A stretch of DNA of 64,000 bases from Rhabditophanes sp. KR3021 (Eukaryota > Nematoda > Chromadorea > Rhabditida > Alloionematidae), in NCBI GenBank assembly GCA_963281155.1, contig CAUJLY010000002.1, forward strand, positions 3,720,001 to 3,784,000, read 5' to 3'. Below are positions 1 to 12,057 of this stretch, piece by piece; position 1 is the stretch's first letter; each line of letters begins with the position of its first letter. Made by a program: the position numbers and the translations under genes. Below the pieces are notes generated by a model. The model was not told where the DNA came from. It saw only the letters and a program-made list of their open reading frames with translations, and ran no database searches.

Positions 1-552
1 AGTGATTATGGGGGTTATACTAGTAAGATGAAAAGAGAACCAAGGAGTGATCTGGGATATTCAACCAGAAATTATGAACAGCCTTACGAAGGTATCGGCA
101 ACTTATACAATGACAACGATTTGGCTTGTTATTCTAGTCGTTACTCCATTCAACAACCACCGTATTTACCGCAATCTTACAAAAATATATCAACAATGTC
201 ACCTTCAAGTAGCTCGTATACAGGAAGTATTAGCAAATTGAAACATACACCACTGAAGTTAAATAACATTCAAACATTGCTGAAACAATTAGACGATAAT
301 GATTCGGCATGTCTTGATATTCGTAACATGGATACTGAAGAAAGTGAGTTAAGCAATGGAGAACACCATCAAGATCGGAACTCGCATCCTGACTCAATCC
401 CGTCAGCAGACTTGGGTTATTCATCCAATGCAACTTACCCATGTAGGGAAACTTTTTCAATTGCCGGTAATTCAGACGATGGAGATACCTTTCCCGGGAG
501 GCCATCTTTTTTAAGTGAACGTTTAAAAGTTGACATTCCTGACCAGTTTTAG
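1..552 (+). CDS. 3' end of an unidentified gene (low-complexity C-terminal tail)
   Basis: The frame is open from the first base of the window to the stop at 550-552, so this is the last exon of a gene that starts upstream. The 183 visible residues are rich in Ser, Tyr, Asn and Asp, with no membrane segment and no recognisable fold. Two similar short stretches, SDLGYSTRN near the start and ADLGYSSNA near residue 135, may be short linear motifs. A tail of this kind is typical of the cytoplasmic end of a receptor or adhesion protein, but nothing visible supports a specific family. Confidence 0.55.
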   Translation, partial: SDYGGYTSKMKREPRSDLGYSTRNYEQPYEGIGNLYNDNDLACYSSRYSIQQPPYLPQSYKNISTMSPSSSSYTGSISKLKHTPLKLNNIQTLLKQLDDNDSACLDIRNMDTEESELSNGEHHQDRNSHPDSIPSADLGYSSNATYPCRETFSIAGNSDDGDTFPGRPSFLSERLKVDIPDQF

Positions 553-687
553 TTATCTTAAAATCGATCTTTCAAATTAATGATACTCAAAGAATCTCAC
601 TTAATTTATAACATCTATTTTTTGTATATAAATAATAAAACAATGATTATAAGGTCTATTTTTGTACATAAATAATTGATTTAAAAA

Positions 688-3600
688 TTATTTGGTTCCA
701 TTGCTACTTTGTTGTTTGATAACATCTGTTGGTATTGAAACCAAAAGCATTGTTAAGGCTCCTAATATCATCACAGTAAAGAAGTATAGGCAAAACCGAT
801 CTAAAACCATTCCTAAATACTTCCAATCGGCAACAGCATCTTCCTCCTCTTCGTCATCACTTAGCTTTTGTTTTGCCATAGTTAAGAATTCACTAAGCTC
901 ATTCATGACACGTTCAAATTTATCATCCTTCATAAAACGCACCGCCATATTAACGTCTTTATTGCTTGTTGCTCTATAGTTAGTTTCTTTGTTGTTCACT
1001 TCTTTATTAATATGATCGGCGTTTTGTCGTGTCTTAGTATTTGAAGGATGGCTATCATCGCTACCATCTGACAATTTTCTTTGTGACATGTTTCTGGCTA
1101 TAAGTCTTTGTTTTTCCACTTCGGCTTTTAACGATAATGCGGGATTGTAACGTAGCAAAGGACCGCCGACTGAGTTCCATGCTTCAGACTCTGCGTGAAG
1201 AGTTGTGATTTGACGGAGAGATGATATGGAATCATGACGCCCTAGTCTATTTGCAACAGAGTCGTTTCTTCGAATGTTGGGGGTTCCAGGGACTGGGTTT
1301 GACATTAAAATTACTTTATCAAAAGATAGCTTTTTATTAGCACAAATTGTTTCCGGCCGACTAAATATCTTTCCTGGTCGGTTCATGAACAATAACCATG
1401 GCAGGTATTCTAAAAATACTTTTCGCACCTAGCAATAATTAAAATTGCAAAATACAAGTTAGTACTTACCCATGGAGACATTGTATGTGTTTTTGGCTTA
1501 CGGAAGTTAATATTTATTATGAGAATTGTAACAGCAATAGATGCCCCTAGTATAAGCATTGAAATGGAAAAGAAAGCTGCAATTACAGGAGTTGAATCGG
1601 ATGTAACAGGAGTTACTGAGGAAACCATCCCAAGGAAAACAATCACCGCCAGTAAATTTGTAATTTGCAATGTTAACTGTGAAGTAAAAGTTAGACAATG
1701 TATGAAACTTTAAATTATTGTAGTTGCTCATAACAATATTTAGTATCACATATACTCTCAAACAATTATTATGAGTATGATTCACTACTTTATTTAAACC
1801 AGGTACGGAATGCATTTTTCGAAACCTTTTTTATCATTGACTTGCAGGCGGACTATTCCTACTCAAATAAGTCTTTCTATTTCTACAAAAAGGCTTTGAT
1901 TAATGCATACCTTTTTTGATCCTTTTGAACTCATTACACAAAAAATAATATTTGTTACATTTTGTGATCCTACACTATTAACTGTTCCTATGAGCAGGTC
2001 ATTTGAGCTCTTAAGTTTTGGTCTATGTCATTAAACTCAGTTTTTCCAGCTCTAAGAATTCTATTTAATACACATTCCTCGACCAACTCTAGAAAGAAAT
2101 CAACTTCGTACCCCTTTTACCCTCTGTCCTTGAAGCAAATAGCCTTACTTATATAATTTTAAATCATATTGATAGTTGGTTTTTTGAAGAATAGTGAGTT
2201 AATTCTGACGCATCAAAAAGGCAAACGACCCTCGTTTTATACATTCAGAGGCATCTAATGTACAAGCAGCCTTTTAATGCTTACATTATGGAGGATGTTC
2301 TAAAGTTAATATACTTAGTAAGCACAAAATATTAAGAAATTACAAAGAATCATTTGATGCTGTAGAATTCATCAAAGAGAAACAACTGATAATATTTTGA
2401 AGTTCACTAAAACTCATGATGAAGTCGAGGATGGCTGTTTTTTATGTTTAATGAGGGACCCGAAAGTTGTCCACAACGACTGGATCACATCTGCAGCCAA
2501 TTAAGGAATGTGCTGCGAAGGTGAAAGCGTCGATTTTAGAGGTAGAATGTCTGCACAAAGTATATTTCAAAAAAGTTGTTAAATTAGATAGGTATATTGT
2601 TTGACAAAAAGAAAGACTTTATCAAAGAAGTAATTTGATAATAAAGGCACTATCGTATTAAAGATGTGGCGCCAGACAAAAGAAATTGAAAGCATCCTCA
2701 AAAACGCCGTAAGACTTCAGCTCACCAACTCGGATTCCGATGTAGTCTATCACATGTTCCCAGAAATTAAAATTAAAATCACAAATTTTCTTCTAGGTGA
2801 CATTCTTGAGACGAATGACGATATTAAGTGTGTTGATCATGTTTAATTTTTTTTAAATGCTTAATGTTTTTTTAATTGTTTCAGAAATCTACTTAACTTT
2901 TTCGCCGCATTCTGATGGTAAAACAAATCCTTAAATTAAATGAAAGTATTATTAAAGGTTATTTTACATTATGATTACCCAACACATTGCATCCACTGAT
3001 AATAATTGAAGGGAGAATCCAATTTATAACGTAATACAATGATTTCCTTTGTAAATTCAAATAAAAGTATATTTCAACAAAGGATTTGCCTGTAAATGCG
3101 GGTGTGCTTATTATAGCTGGCGTTGATCGTAAGTCCCATTCTCCATTTTTAACGTAATATGAAAGATCCATCATATGTGGTGGTTCAATTTGACTACTAT
3201 CAATTACAATATCCATCTTATCTGATGCATATGTCCATGATCCATACTTTAAAAAACAGGAAAGACTAAAAAATGTCTTAAATGCAACGTTGTGAAACAC
3301 TTACCTGTCGAATGGAAAATACGTAACCTAAATATAATGTATTGCATTAAATAGGACAATTAATTTTAATTTTTTTATCAATTATCAACAATCGTAATTA
3401 AGGTCTTCCCCAACCCTTAGACTTTTGTATTTGTGCTTTTAAATTATCTTAGAGATTATTACAAACCGATACAAAATATGCTAAAAATTTAAAGATTTTC
3501 AACAATTATTTTAATGGTTCTTGCACAATATCTTTATCACAGATCAAATGTAATATTTTTGTATTCGACTAGTCAAATTCCTTAACTTTAGTCTTAAGAA

Positions 3601-5687
3601 TTGGCATCATTAATACTAAGTAAAGTACTAATTTGTTTTAATAAGTCCTCAGAAGTTCCAGATAATCTTAGTAGGTGGTGGGCCTTGCTACTACACAATT
3701 GCAAACATAAAAACGGGCGTGAACATTGATTAGTGATCATAGTTTGTTGATATAATTTACATATTTTTATGCAATATTTATCCTTCATAAATAATTTCTG
3801 CAAAAAACAACAACCATACTTACATCAATTTGGCAGGAAGATTTTATGATTGCAGGAGGAGCGTACAATACATCGCCGGAATGTCGCACAACAAGATTCA
3901 CAGGGTAACTTGCATCGAAATGTTCATCCGCGCTGTTAAATAGAAGTATATCCGGCTTCCATAAGTAGGACGTTGGAACTTGTAATTCTGTTACACCATC
4001 ATACTCTTCTGGATCCCAAACAGCCTAAATATACTTTAAGTTAGTGGATTAGTAATTTATTAACATAAATCCATCCATTAATATGCCGAAATTATTTTTA
4101 ATTATATTTGAAAGTAAACCAGATACGGAATGCATTTTTCGAAACCTTTTTTATCACTGACTTGCAGGCGGACTATTCCTACTCAAATAAGTCTTTCTAT
4201 TTCTACATAAGAGTTTTGATTAATGCATACCTTTTTTGATTCTTTTGAGCTCATTACACAAAAAATAATATTTGTTATCTTTTGTGATCCTACACTATTA
4301 ACTGTCTCTATAAGCAGGTCACTTGAGCTTTTAAGTTTTGTTCTATGTCATTAAACTCAGTTTTTCCAGCTTTATTTTTGGCGCTAAATCATAAAATAAA
4401 TTTAAAATATCTCTTTGCTGCAGCTCGTACGAGGCATTTACAAAAATTGCAAAAACCGCGTTTTGGACTAATTTCCACATTTACGGAATTTCTGAACTAA
4501 TAGTAGGTAAATTTGAACAAAATTCTGTTTTAAGAAAACATTAACTGAGAGACCTTACTTGCTCATTCTTTAAATTACCTTAGTCTTTTAAAAGTACATA
4601 TTTATATTTCCATTGATTCAATAAGTTAATGAGATCTAAAAATGATAATTCCGATTGCTAAGGAGTCCCCCTAAGTAATTAAGTGGTATATTAAGAAGTG
4701 CCACAATAAAGCGAAAAGTAAATCATCAACTATCAAATTGTTACATAAAAACTGTTATACCACATTCAATGACATCAGATTTCATTCGAAGAAGAGAGTA
4801 TGCGCCAAGCTAAGAAATGAAGTTAGCAGGACTTTTCAGATAGAAAAAACGTATCTAATGCTAAGTTGTGGAAGAAACACAAGGATGACTTAAAGACGGC
4901 TAAATCACAAAATACAGTTAGGGATAACCATCTACCTATGCCTTCGTTGACTTGCCTGCTGATATAAATGTTAACGTGTTATCTATTGAAAAACGTGTGA
5001 AGGGAATATTCAATTGTGGAGTCTCCAGCAATTCAGAAAAGAGATTTTGCAACCATGCTTCAGTTATCAATTTGGAAGATTCATTCTCTTGAATGGCAAA
5101 AAGACGCGAACTATGGGTTTCTGAAAAATAAAAAATAACTTTCGATCTTGATGAATTGACTGCGAATGAAGCTCTCGTCATAGAGTATTCTGTTATTTCG
5201 AACCTTCAAGATGTCTTGGCAAATATCAATTCATCCAGCCAATTTAATAGAGTATATTCAAGAGGCATCATACAATGTGTATGGAATCTACAGAATCATT
5301 CACCGCAAATAAAGTAGTCGTTAAAACATATCACTTAGATATGTATCCTGTCTAATATTAATATTTTTGCCCACTTTGAAACAAACTTAATATTTTATCT
5401 AACTGACTTTGTAATCCGTCCACGTTAATTGATGCCAAACGACTAACGTTAACACCTGATTTTTTTCGTCCTTAAAAATATATTATTAGATTAAATTCGT
5501 AAATTACCACATCAACAATTTGCTGTAATAATAATCTTATTTGTATTTTAATAGGCGTCGTGTAATTGAAGACAGGTCGTTCGTTTACATCATGATTTAT
5601 TTTCAAATCTTGTAATAGTCGGTATTCTGCAGGACTTTGAAAAGTCCATTTTATTAGTCCAAACACAATATAACAAAATATTTTCAT
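688..5687 (-). CDS. nicotinic acetylcholine receptor subunit, non-alpha type
   Basis: Ligand-gated cation channel subunit of the Cys-loop family. Exons on the minus strand are 5687-5508, 5470-5408, 4024-3824, 3327-3305, 3265-2979, 2929-2898, 1676-1470 and 1428-688, giving 1734 nt and 577 residues with every phase closing. Seen in order: a signal peptide (MKIFCYIVFGLIKW), the N-terminal DEKNQVLT motif, WDPEEYDG, a Cys-loop of the correct 13-residue spacing (CQID...SLSC) containing YFPFD, the GSWTY strand, the GEWDL and FVEIYFY stretches leading to M1, then GEK before M2, M3, a long M3-M4 loop, and M4 near the C terminus. The C-loop lacks the vicinal cysteines of alpha subunits. The Glu of GEK is the usual mark of a cation-selective pore. 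Exons of 23 and 32 nt code for part of the Cys-loop and the M1-M2 linker. Confidence 0.93.
1795..2051. repeat. 257-bp dispersed repeat, copy A (nAChR intron 6)
   Basis: This segment matches 4115-4371 base for base over most of its length, without length change and in the same orientation. It has no open frame and no clear terminal inverted repeat. It lies in the 1221-nt intron 2897-1677 of the receptor gene. The rest of that intron (about 2160-2890) shows only short broken coding-like stretches. A short non-autonomous mobile element is the likely nature. Confidence 0.8.
4115..4371. repeat. 257-bp dispersed repeat, copy B (nAChR intron 2)
   Basis: Second copy of the repeat at 1795-2051, inside the 1383-nt intron 5407-4025 of the same receptor gene. 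The remainder of this intron, about 4680-4950, reads weakly as a decayed coding stretch (for example KLWKKHKDDLKT on the plus strand) that could be a LINE relic, but it is too broken to assign. Confidence 0.8.
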
Positions 5688-7271
5688 CGTACAAATTATG
5701 TAAAATGACTGTGAATAGGAGTGATTTAAATGAGCCTAATAATATCTCTTTAAATAAAGCTATATCAGTCTGATTTTAATATTTAACTATTCAGACAAGA
5801 GGTTCTTGAAAGTGTATTTAAGTTAAAATGTATCTGTATTCACTCATCAATTTCTTTGCGATCATCTACAAGTTTCAGCTTGTACTACATAGACAACGGG
5901 AGATAACATATATTTCATTATCCTTTTAATAAATAGTAAAATAGTACTTAAGGCTGCAGTAATTAATCGCATTAAATTAAAATTATTTCTACCATCATCA
6001 CTACCACACCATAATCCTCGATAACACCGTGTTAAAGTTATTTTTTGATAAATCACATATTTGCTATTATAAAAACAACCAGTAGCAAAATATGCGATCT
6101 TATACAGCTTTTATTGACTCACAATACTTTTGTTGTTGTTCCCTTTCCATTTATTTGTATCATTCTGCTCAAATCAATTTTCTCATACATGATACCATTA
6201 GACATCTTTGCATCAACAGGCAAGCATAAACAGGCAAATATTAACGTGAATATTATTATACTTCTCTTTAGATTACCAACACTGTTTTGCTGTCTAAATG
6301 TATCTCTTTAATTAGCAAATACTACATAGGACAAATAGTATTAAAACTATTGCGAAGAGAATCAAAACCTTTCCGAAGAGTATCAAGACTATTGAAGGGG
6401 TATTTTCCTAAACAATAGTCCGATCTAACTACCTATGTGTATCAAATGGTTTTAAACCATATGGAGATGGCATATACAAATTAGTTGGAAGCACATTCAA
6501 AGATAGACTACGTATAGGTATGAGAATTAGTTGCAAGCAATCCAAAGATGGGCTTTCCCATGTAGGTTGTATATTTTTGGGACTTTCTTAGATAGATCAC
6601 ATAGATCCACCTCATTTCCATGCCATTTGTTTACTATATAAACCGTTAATTAATCTACTTTTTTCATTCGGATAACTATACCATTTGCTGCTTACACATC
6701 TTTCCATTAAACTATTTCTATGAATGTATTTATATTAAATATACACATTTATATAAAACAAAATAGACATTTATATAAAGCAAAATAGACATTCATATAA
6801 AATAATATGCACACATATAAAATAGTCTGTCTATCCTATTTACTTTAGTTTTTATAATATTCTTTATAGAACAAACTTTAATTATTTGCTTGGGAATACG
6901 TATATTTAGACAAATTCAAATTTGTTGAATATTTTTTCCTAGTAGTAGTCTTACAGTCGCGGCTTCCCCCTACTAAGTCGTGAATATGAGTTTTTATAAT
7001 CTTGACATACCTTAAGGTGCTACTATTGTGATATTCATAAAAATAATCAATGAATTTTGATATACTGTTGCTCTCTGACCATACCCCACAATAGTACACC
7101 CACACTCTTAAATATGCGTATTCCTCTTCATACCCCCAAAATGATTGCCGCTATCACAGCGTCCATCTAATCGATCTAATTTCCATTGTATTAATTCGCT
7201 TATTATTATTTTTTATCTTAGGGTTCTAATTTATTAACATTTTGTTACCAAATTTCAACATTTTTTCAAAC
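5688..7271. other. intergenic region between nAChR (minus) and eIF4G (plus)
   Basis: No gene supported. This is the shared upstream region of two divergent genes, so promoters for both should lie here. It holds a short degenerate tandem repeat at 6747-6826. A minus-strand frame at 7105-6878 has no start context or recognisable motif. A splice-acceptor-like tttttatcttag ends at 7221, 51 bases before the eIF4G start codon. Confidence 0.5.
6747..6826. repeat. short degenerate tandem repeat
   Basis: Three to four units of roughly 25-27 bp containing catttatataaa followed by caaaatag repeat head to tail, with point changes and a decayed last unit. AT-rich and without coding potential. Confidence 0.6.
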
Positions 7272-10200
7272 ATGCAGGGACAACAACAACAACAGTCAAG
7301 AAATCCAAATGGACAGAAAAATAGCCGTGGTTCTTTTGGACATAGAGGTAAGAATAAAGGAGAACTATATTACGATCATCAATCCAAATTCGTCAAACAT
7401 GAAGCCTATAATAATTCTTTCAATAACCAATACTTTGTTCCAAATAATCCCCAATATACCGCACCTCAAATTACCAATCAAATACCCGGTGGAGCTCCAC
7501 CTAACATGTCTTATCAACAGTAAATTTCAATTGATCTTTATTTATAATTAATCATTATTTTAGACAAAATTTACCGCAAAATTCACATCAACAAGATAGT
7601 GTACATGTTATGACGCCTTACCAGCAACAAACTAGGATTTCAATGCCTATTAATCAAAACTATGCTCCACAATACGGTCAACGTAATATGCCACAACTCT
7701 ATGCCAGCCACCATGGACTACAACAACAACCACCTTTCATTCAAAATAACCCTAACATGGGCTTTTACGGCCCTGATCAACCTCCAAATGTAGCTTTTAC
7801 TGGTCCAATTGATAATAATCCATCAAATGATGCAACTTCAAATGTTTGCCCACCAAATATGCCTCCTACTGGTGAAAATGTGAGAGCACATAACATTCAA
7901 TTTCAGCAAGCACCGAAGGCGAAAGCCCCCCGTGTTAAAAAGATTTTGAATATCATGAATCCTGATACAAATAGCCTCATTAGTATCGAAGACGATATTC
8001 AACCCATCCTAGCTGAGGTTCCTAAGGTAGAGCCAGTTGTTGCTCCTCATGTCGCAGTTCCCGAAGATTTAGAAAATTCAAAACTATCTGCGGAAAAAAG
8101 AAATATGGTACGTTTAAAGTTTAATAAAAATAATATTAAAAGACGAAAATATGTGCGAGTTTTACAAAGTTAGATTAAAATTAGACATAGGACAAATAAC
8201 ATTATGAAGAAGATATCGATAAAAAATAACAATTAAACTGACGGCTTTGATTACGTTTGCATCATAGACTTTCTTCATTTGTTCCAAAGTCCTAAAGCTT
8301 TGCTACCATATCTTTGTTTTTCGGCCCGCATTACGCCGTTTTCAGGGTCTGTGTTCCATAAAGCGGAGTCAATAATTGTTGCTCCTTTATTGAAATCTGA
8401 CATTTTTTGGCATAGTTTCTTGATGAAGCAGTCTTTTTTCATACGCTTCTTTAGCTTTTTCTTGAGAAGGAGTAAAATTAGTTTCTCCCGAGTTTAGAGC
8501 TGCTTTTCCCAGCTAATCTTCCGCTTTCAGTTTTTATACTCCTATTAGCTATGGAAATCATGTGGTTTTCTTGGCTAGAGCCATCATTTACAGGTTTTGA
8601 CTTGCCTGACTTGACAAGGCACATTTGTTCTTATTGTCTTAAAGATACAATAAATTTGAATCAAAATATTATCAGTACAATAATATTCAAAATAACTTTC
8701 AATAACTTATTATTAATAGAAAAAGCAAGAATTTATGGAGAAAGTTACAAAAGCTGCTATTGGCGAGGCTACTTCGGTTGACTCAACCCCTCTTCCTTCA
8801 GCTGACAATAAGGAACCTGTATTTAGTGATGCTTTGAAAACAGTTAAATCAGATGTATCAATTAAAAGTAGTATTACCGAAAGTGAAAACAAACAAGAAA
8901 GCGGTGAAGTCTTAGAATCAGAAACTACTGGTGATGACAAATTGCAAAAAAGACAATTGGATAATAAACGTCTTGACAAAAAATTATCTACTGCCAAATT
9001 CAATGCATTGGTTATCACAAATTCGACTCTTGAAGAAGATGTCGTGGAAAAACCAACAAAAGAAACACTCGTTGAATGTGAAAATATAATGAACAACTTT
9101 TTGGGTGATCCAACTTTCACTAAAGATAAATGTTTCTATTCGAATGACTTCATTAGAGCTTTCAAAAAAGCTATCACTATTTTCAAAGTTCATGTCAATC
9201 CAATTGAAGATCATCTGAAGGAACTGCTATCTTATGATAAGAATGCCGTGGCTTCTGCTACCATGAAAAACAAACGCAGTGATCAGCAATTTGCTCCTTC
9301 ATGGCAAAGACTTCCCAATAGCGGTGAAAAGAATAGGTACAATGGTCGCAATAGTCAAGGAGGTAACAACGACAAAAGACGTAACAAACAACCTCCTGTT
9401 GCTAGACAATCTATTGAACGCAACCGTGTTGTTGAAACCCTAACTAAGTCAGAAAACGCCTGGAAGCCTACTTTAGGCAAAGTCGATGATGGAAAGGAAG
9501 CTAAACTTAAGGAAATTCGTGGTCTTTTGAATAAGATTACCCCAAGTAACTTTGAAAGTCTTTGTGCTGAATTTTTGAAGATGAATATCCATAACGAAAC
9601 TCCGGAACTACTGAAAGAAATTACAAATCTATTTTTCTTAAAAGCTGTAGAAGAACCTCGCTTCTGTTCTATTTATAGTGACTTATGTAAGCGCCAAATT
9701 GACAAAGAAAAGCAAATTTCGAATGGTCCAGGAAGCAAGGGAAAACTTAGTGGAAGTTTGATTTCCAAATGCCAAACTACTTTTGAAAAGAAAGATCGAC
9801 CATTTAAGGCAGAGTTGGATAAACTCGAGGACGAACTTAAGACTGAAACTGATGAGAAACTTATCAAGGAAAAGAAGGATAGAGTTACTGAATTAAACGA
9901 AAAAGAAAAGGTCATTACTTTTGGTACGATCCGCTTCATCAGTCAATTGTTTAGAAATTCCCTTCTTGTTACCAGAATTATTTCATACTGCTTCAATCAG
10001 TTGCTGCTAATGTTCAAAAATGAGCAAAATGAAAAGGCTTTTGAACAAGCCGTTCTGTTGGTAGAGACTGTTGGTAAAGATTGGGCGACCCGCGAGCCAA
10101 ACTTCATTAAGAATGCGAATGAGCCCGTCGGTAGAGATGTTCTCAATCCTTATTCAGTTGCTTATGCAATGAGTCAAATTAGTCTTTACTTGCCAGCCAA

Positions 10201-11607
10201 TTTAGCCTCTGCTCAATTACCAGCAAATGCTGTTCCGTTGCCAAAACTTTCGAAACGTCTCCAATTTATGGTCGAAAATTTAATTGAAATGTCCAAAAAT
10301 AGCTGGAATCACACAAATACCAACTTGCAAGAGGGACCCAAGAAGATTAGTGAAGTTCATGCTGATATCAAGAATGAAGAGAAAGAAAAGGAAATTCAAC
10401 GTGAAAAGTATGATCCCAAACGTAAAGATTTCAACATTTCCGATGGCAAGAAAAGAATTTACACTGGCAATAATTCTATGGAACGTAATCCAGACAAGAG
10501 ATTCAGTAACACCAATCCTAGAAATGCTACAAATAACAGAAAATTCGGTGATTTGAAAACTCCAATCGAAGAAACCAATTTATCAAAAACCAAAACAAGT
10601 TGGGCAACTGGTTGTAGTGCCACTGAGAGCAAATCTCAAGGAACAATCACTAGAACAAGAAAAGACAACAATAGAGGATCACGCCAATCTGACGGGCCAT
10701 CCAAAAATCCTTCTCCACCAACTGATCGCCGATCTGCACCAACACCCATCAAAAGAGGCAACAATAGTAGAATTCAAGAGTTTACTGATGAGAAGGAATT
10801 CCTGGCTCACACTGGAGTTCAAGCAGCTGTCGAGGAGGTTCAATATAATTCAAATGTGATTAAAGATATCATTAAACATCTCCAGTCTTCATATTCAAAC
10901 GAAAAAGCAGTAGAGGTAAATTTAATTGATAATTGCTTTTATTTAATATGGATTTTTTAGAGTGCAAGGCAGATTGAAAGATTTTTCAATACCATCACAC
11001 CAGAAGTAATTGTCGGAGAAATGTTCGAAGTCGTCTTTGCGAATTACACAATGCCAAAACAATCAGATTATAGGTGTTATACTGGTAGATTAATTGGAGA
11101 ATTATTGAGTAAGAGTAAAAAAATAGAAATCATTCATAGGTATGTTTTACATTTAGTATTTCAAGTATTAATCCGTTATTTTTTAGCATTGAAGCATTTA
11201 CTGAAAAGCTGAATGATCCTGATACCGGGTTGATTGACGATTGCCCCCGTGCTTGGGAGTATTTTGGGCAAATGCTAGCTAGTGCATTGCTTTATTGTGC
11301 TGACACTGATCAACTTGCAAGCTTATCATTATTTGATTTTGACAAAATCATTTGTCTTAGCGGAGATAAATTGAAAACAATTATTTCACTGTTAAAGGCT
11401 GCTTTCACTGGACAAGGCATTACTTTAGCATTAAGTGATGAAGACAAATTCCACAAATTTGCTGAATCCACAATCGAATCATATGCCAAAATCATTAGAA
11501 GCGATGATTTCTTTATTAGTGAAAAGGTTTCTGACTGTATGAAGGAAATAGTTACCGAAAGAGACGGCTATTCAACCTTGTTTGATTTTTTCAAATCCTT
11601 ATTTTAA
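7272..11607 (+). CDS. EIF4G: eukaryotic translation initiation factor 4G
   Basis: Scaffold of the cap-binding complex eIF4F. Exons 7272-7519, 7564-8107, 8720-10915, 10961-11139 and 11187-11607 join in phase to 1195 residues. The N-terminal 260 residues are Gln/Asn/Pro-rich, as in other eIF4G proteins. A candidate eIF4E-binding site, FYSNDFIRAF, lies near residue 400. A MIF4G HEAT domain spans about residues 527-790 (GLLNKITPSNFESLC through the VENLIEM helices) and should bind eIF4A. A Lys/Arg/Ser linker follows, then an MA3-like domain from about residue 950 (EFTDEKEFL) to the C terminus. The start is the first ATG in frame. The 612-nt intron 8108-8719 is the only long one. Confidence 0.92.
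8233..8497 (-). pseudogene. coding-like antisense stretch inside an eIF4G intron
   Basis: On the minus strand, within intron 8108-8719, one frame reads a 38-residue charged peptide (around KAKEAYEKRLLHQETMPKNV) and the overlapping frame then reads DSALWNTDPENG and QRYGSKALGLWNK before a stop. A single frame shift would join them. Composition resembles real protein rather than random AT-rich DNA, but I do not recognise the family and there is no start. It could be a decayed gene copy or chance. Confidence 0.25.
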
Positions 11608-12057
11608 CAAAATATTTTGGTATTTTTTGTTTTATTCTTAGTAAGAATATCATCAACATTATTTAATGTTATTTATTCAAAAACTGTTATACCTATATTT
11701 ACGCTACAATTGTTATTATTTGAAATAAATTTTATACAATTAACTCATTGTATTTTGCCATTAACTTTTGACTAACATTTGACTGATTTACATGTAAAAG
11801 AATGTATTTACGTAGTTGTGTATGCGTTATTCAGAATGATCGCTTTGATTTGAGCCAATTCTCAACAAGATGACCCGATGCTTTGACACTAATATATGTA
11901 ACAACTTAAATATTGCAGCGTGCCACCTATTTTTTGATGTAAAACAATGATATAAAGGGAATATTTGTTCATTTTAGATTACTTAATATCTTCCTTTATG
12001 AATATTATTTAAATATGATGTGTATCTCCATTTTATGTTACTGATTTTGTCTTTTAG
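11608..12057. other. intergenic spacer eIF4G to TMEM199-like gene
   Basis: No gene seen. It should hold the eIF4G 3' UTR and the upstream region of the next gene. It ends in ttttgtcttttag directly abutting the next ATG, a strong splice-acceptor look-alike. Confidence 0.5.

Noticed and set aside
3594..3803. Minus-strand ORF inside the nAChR intron 3823-3328
   Set aside because: The intron is bounded by good splice sites and the flanking exons join to give the Cys-loop. The ORF shows no family features.
6878..7105. Minus-strand ORF as a gene or transposase piece
   Set aside because: No start context, no splice partner and no family pattern.
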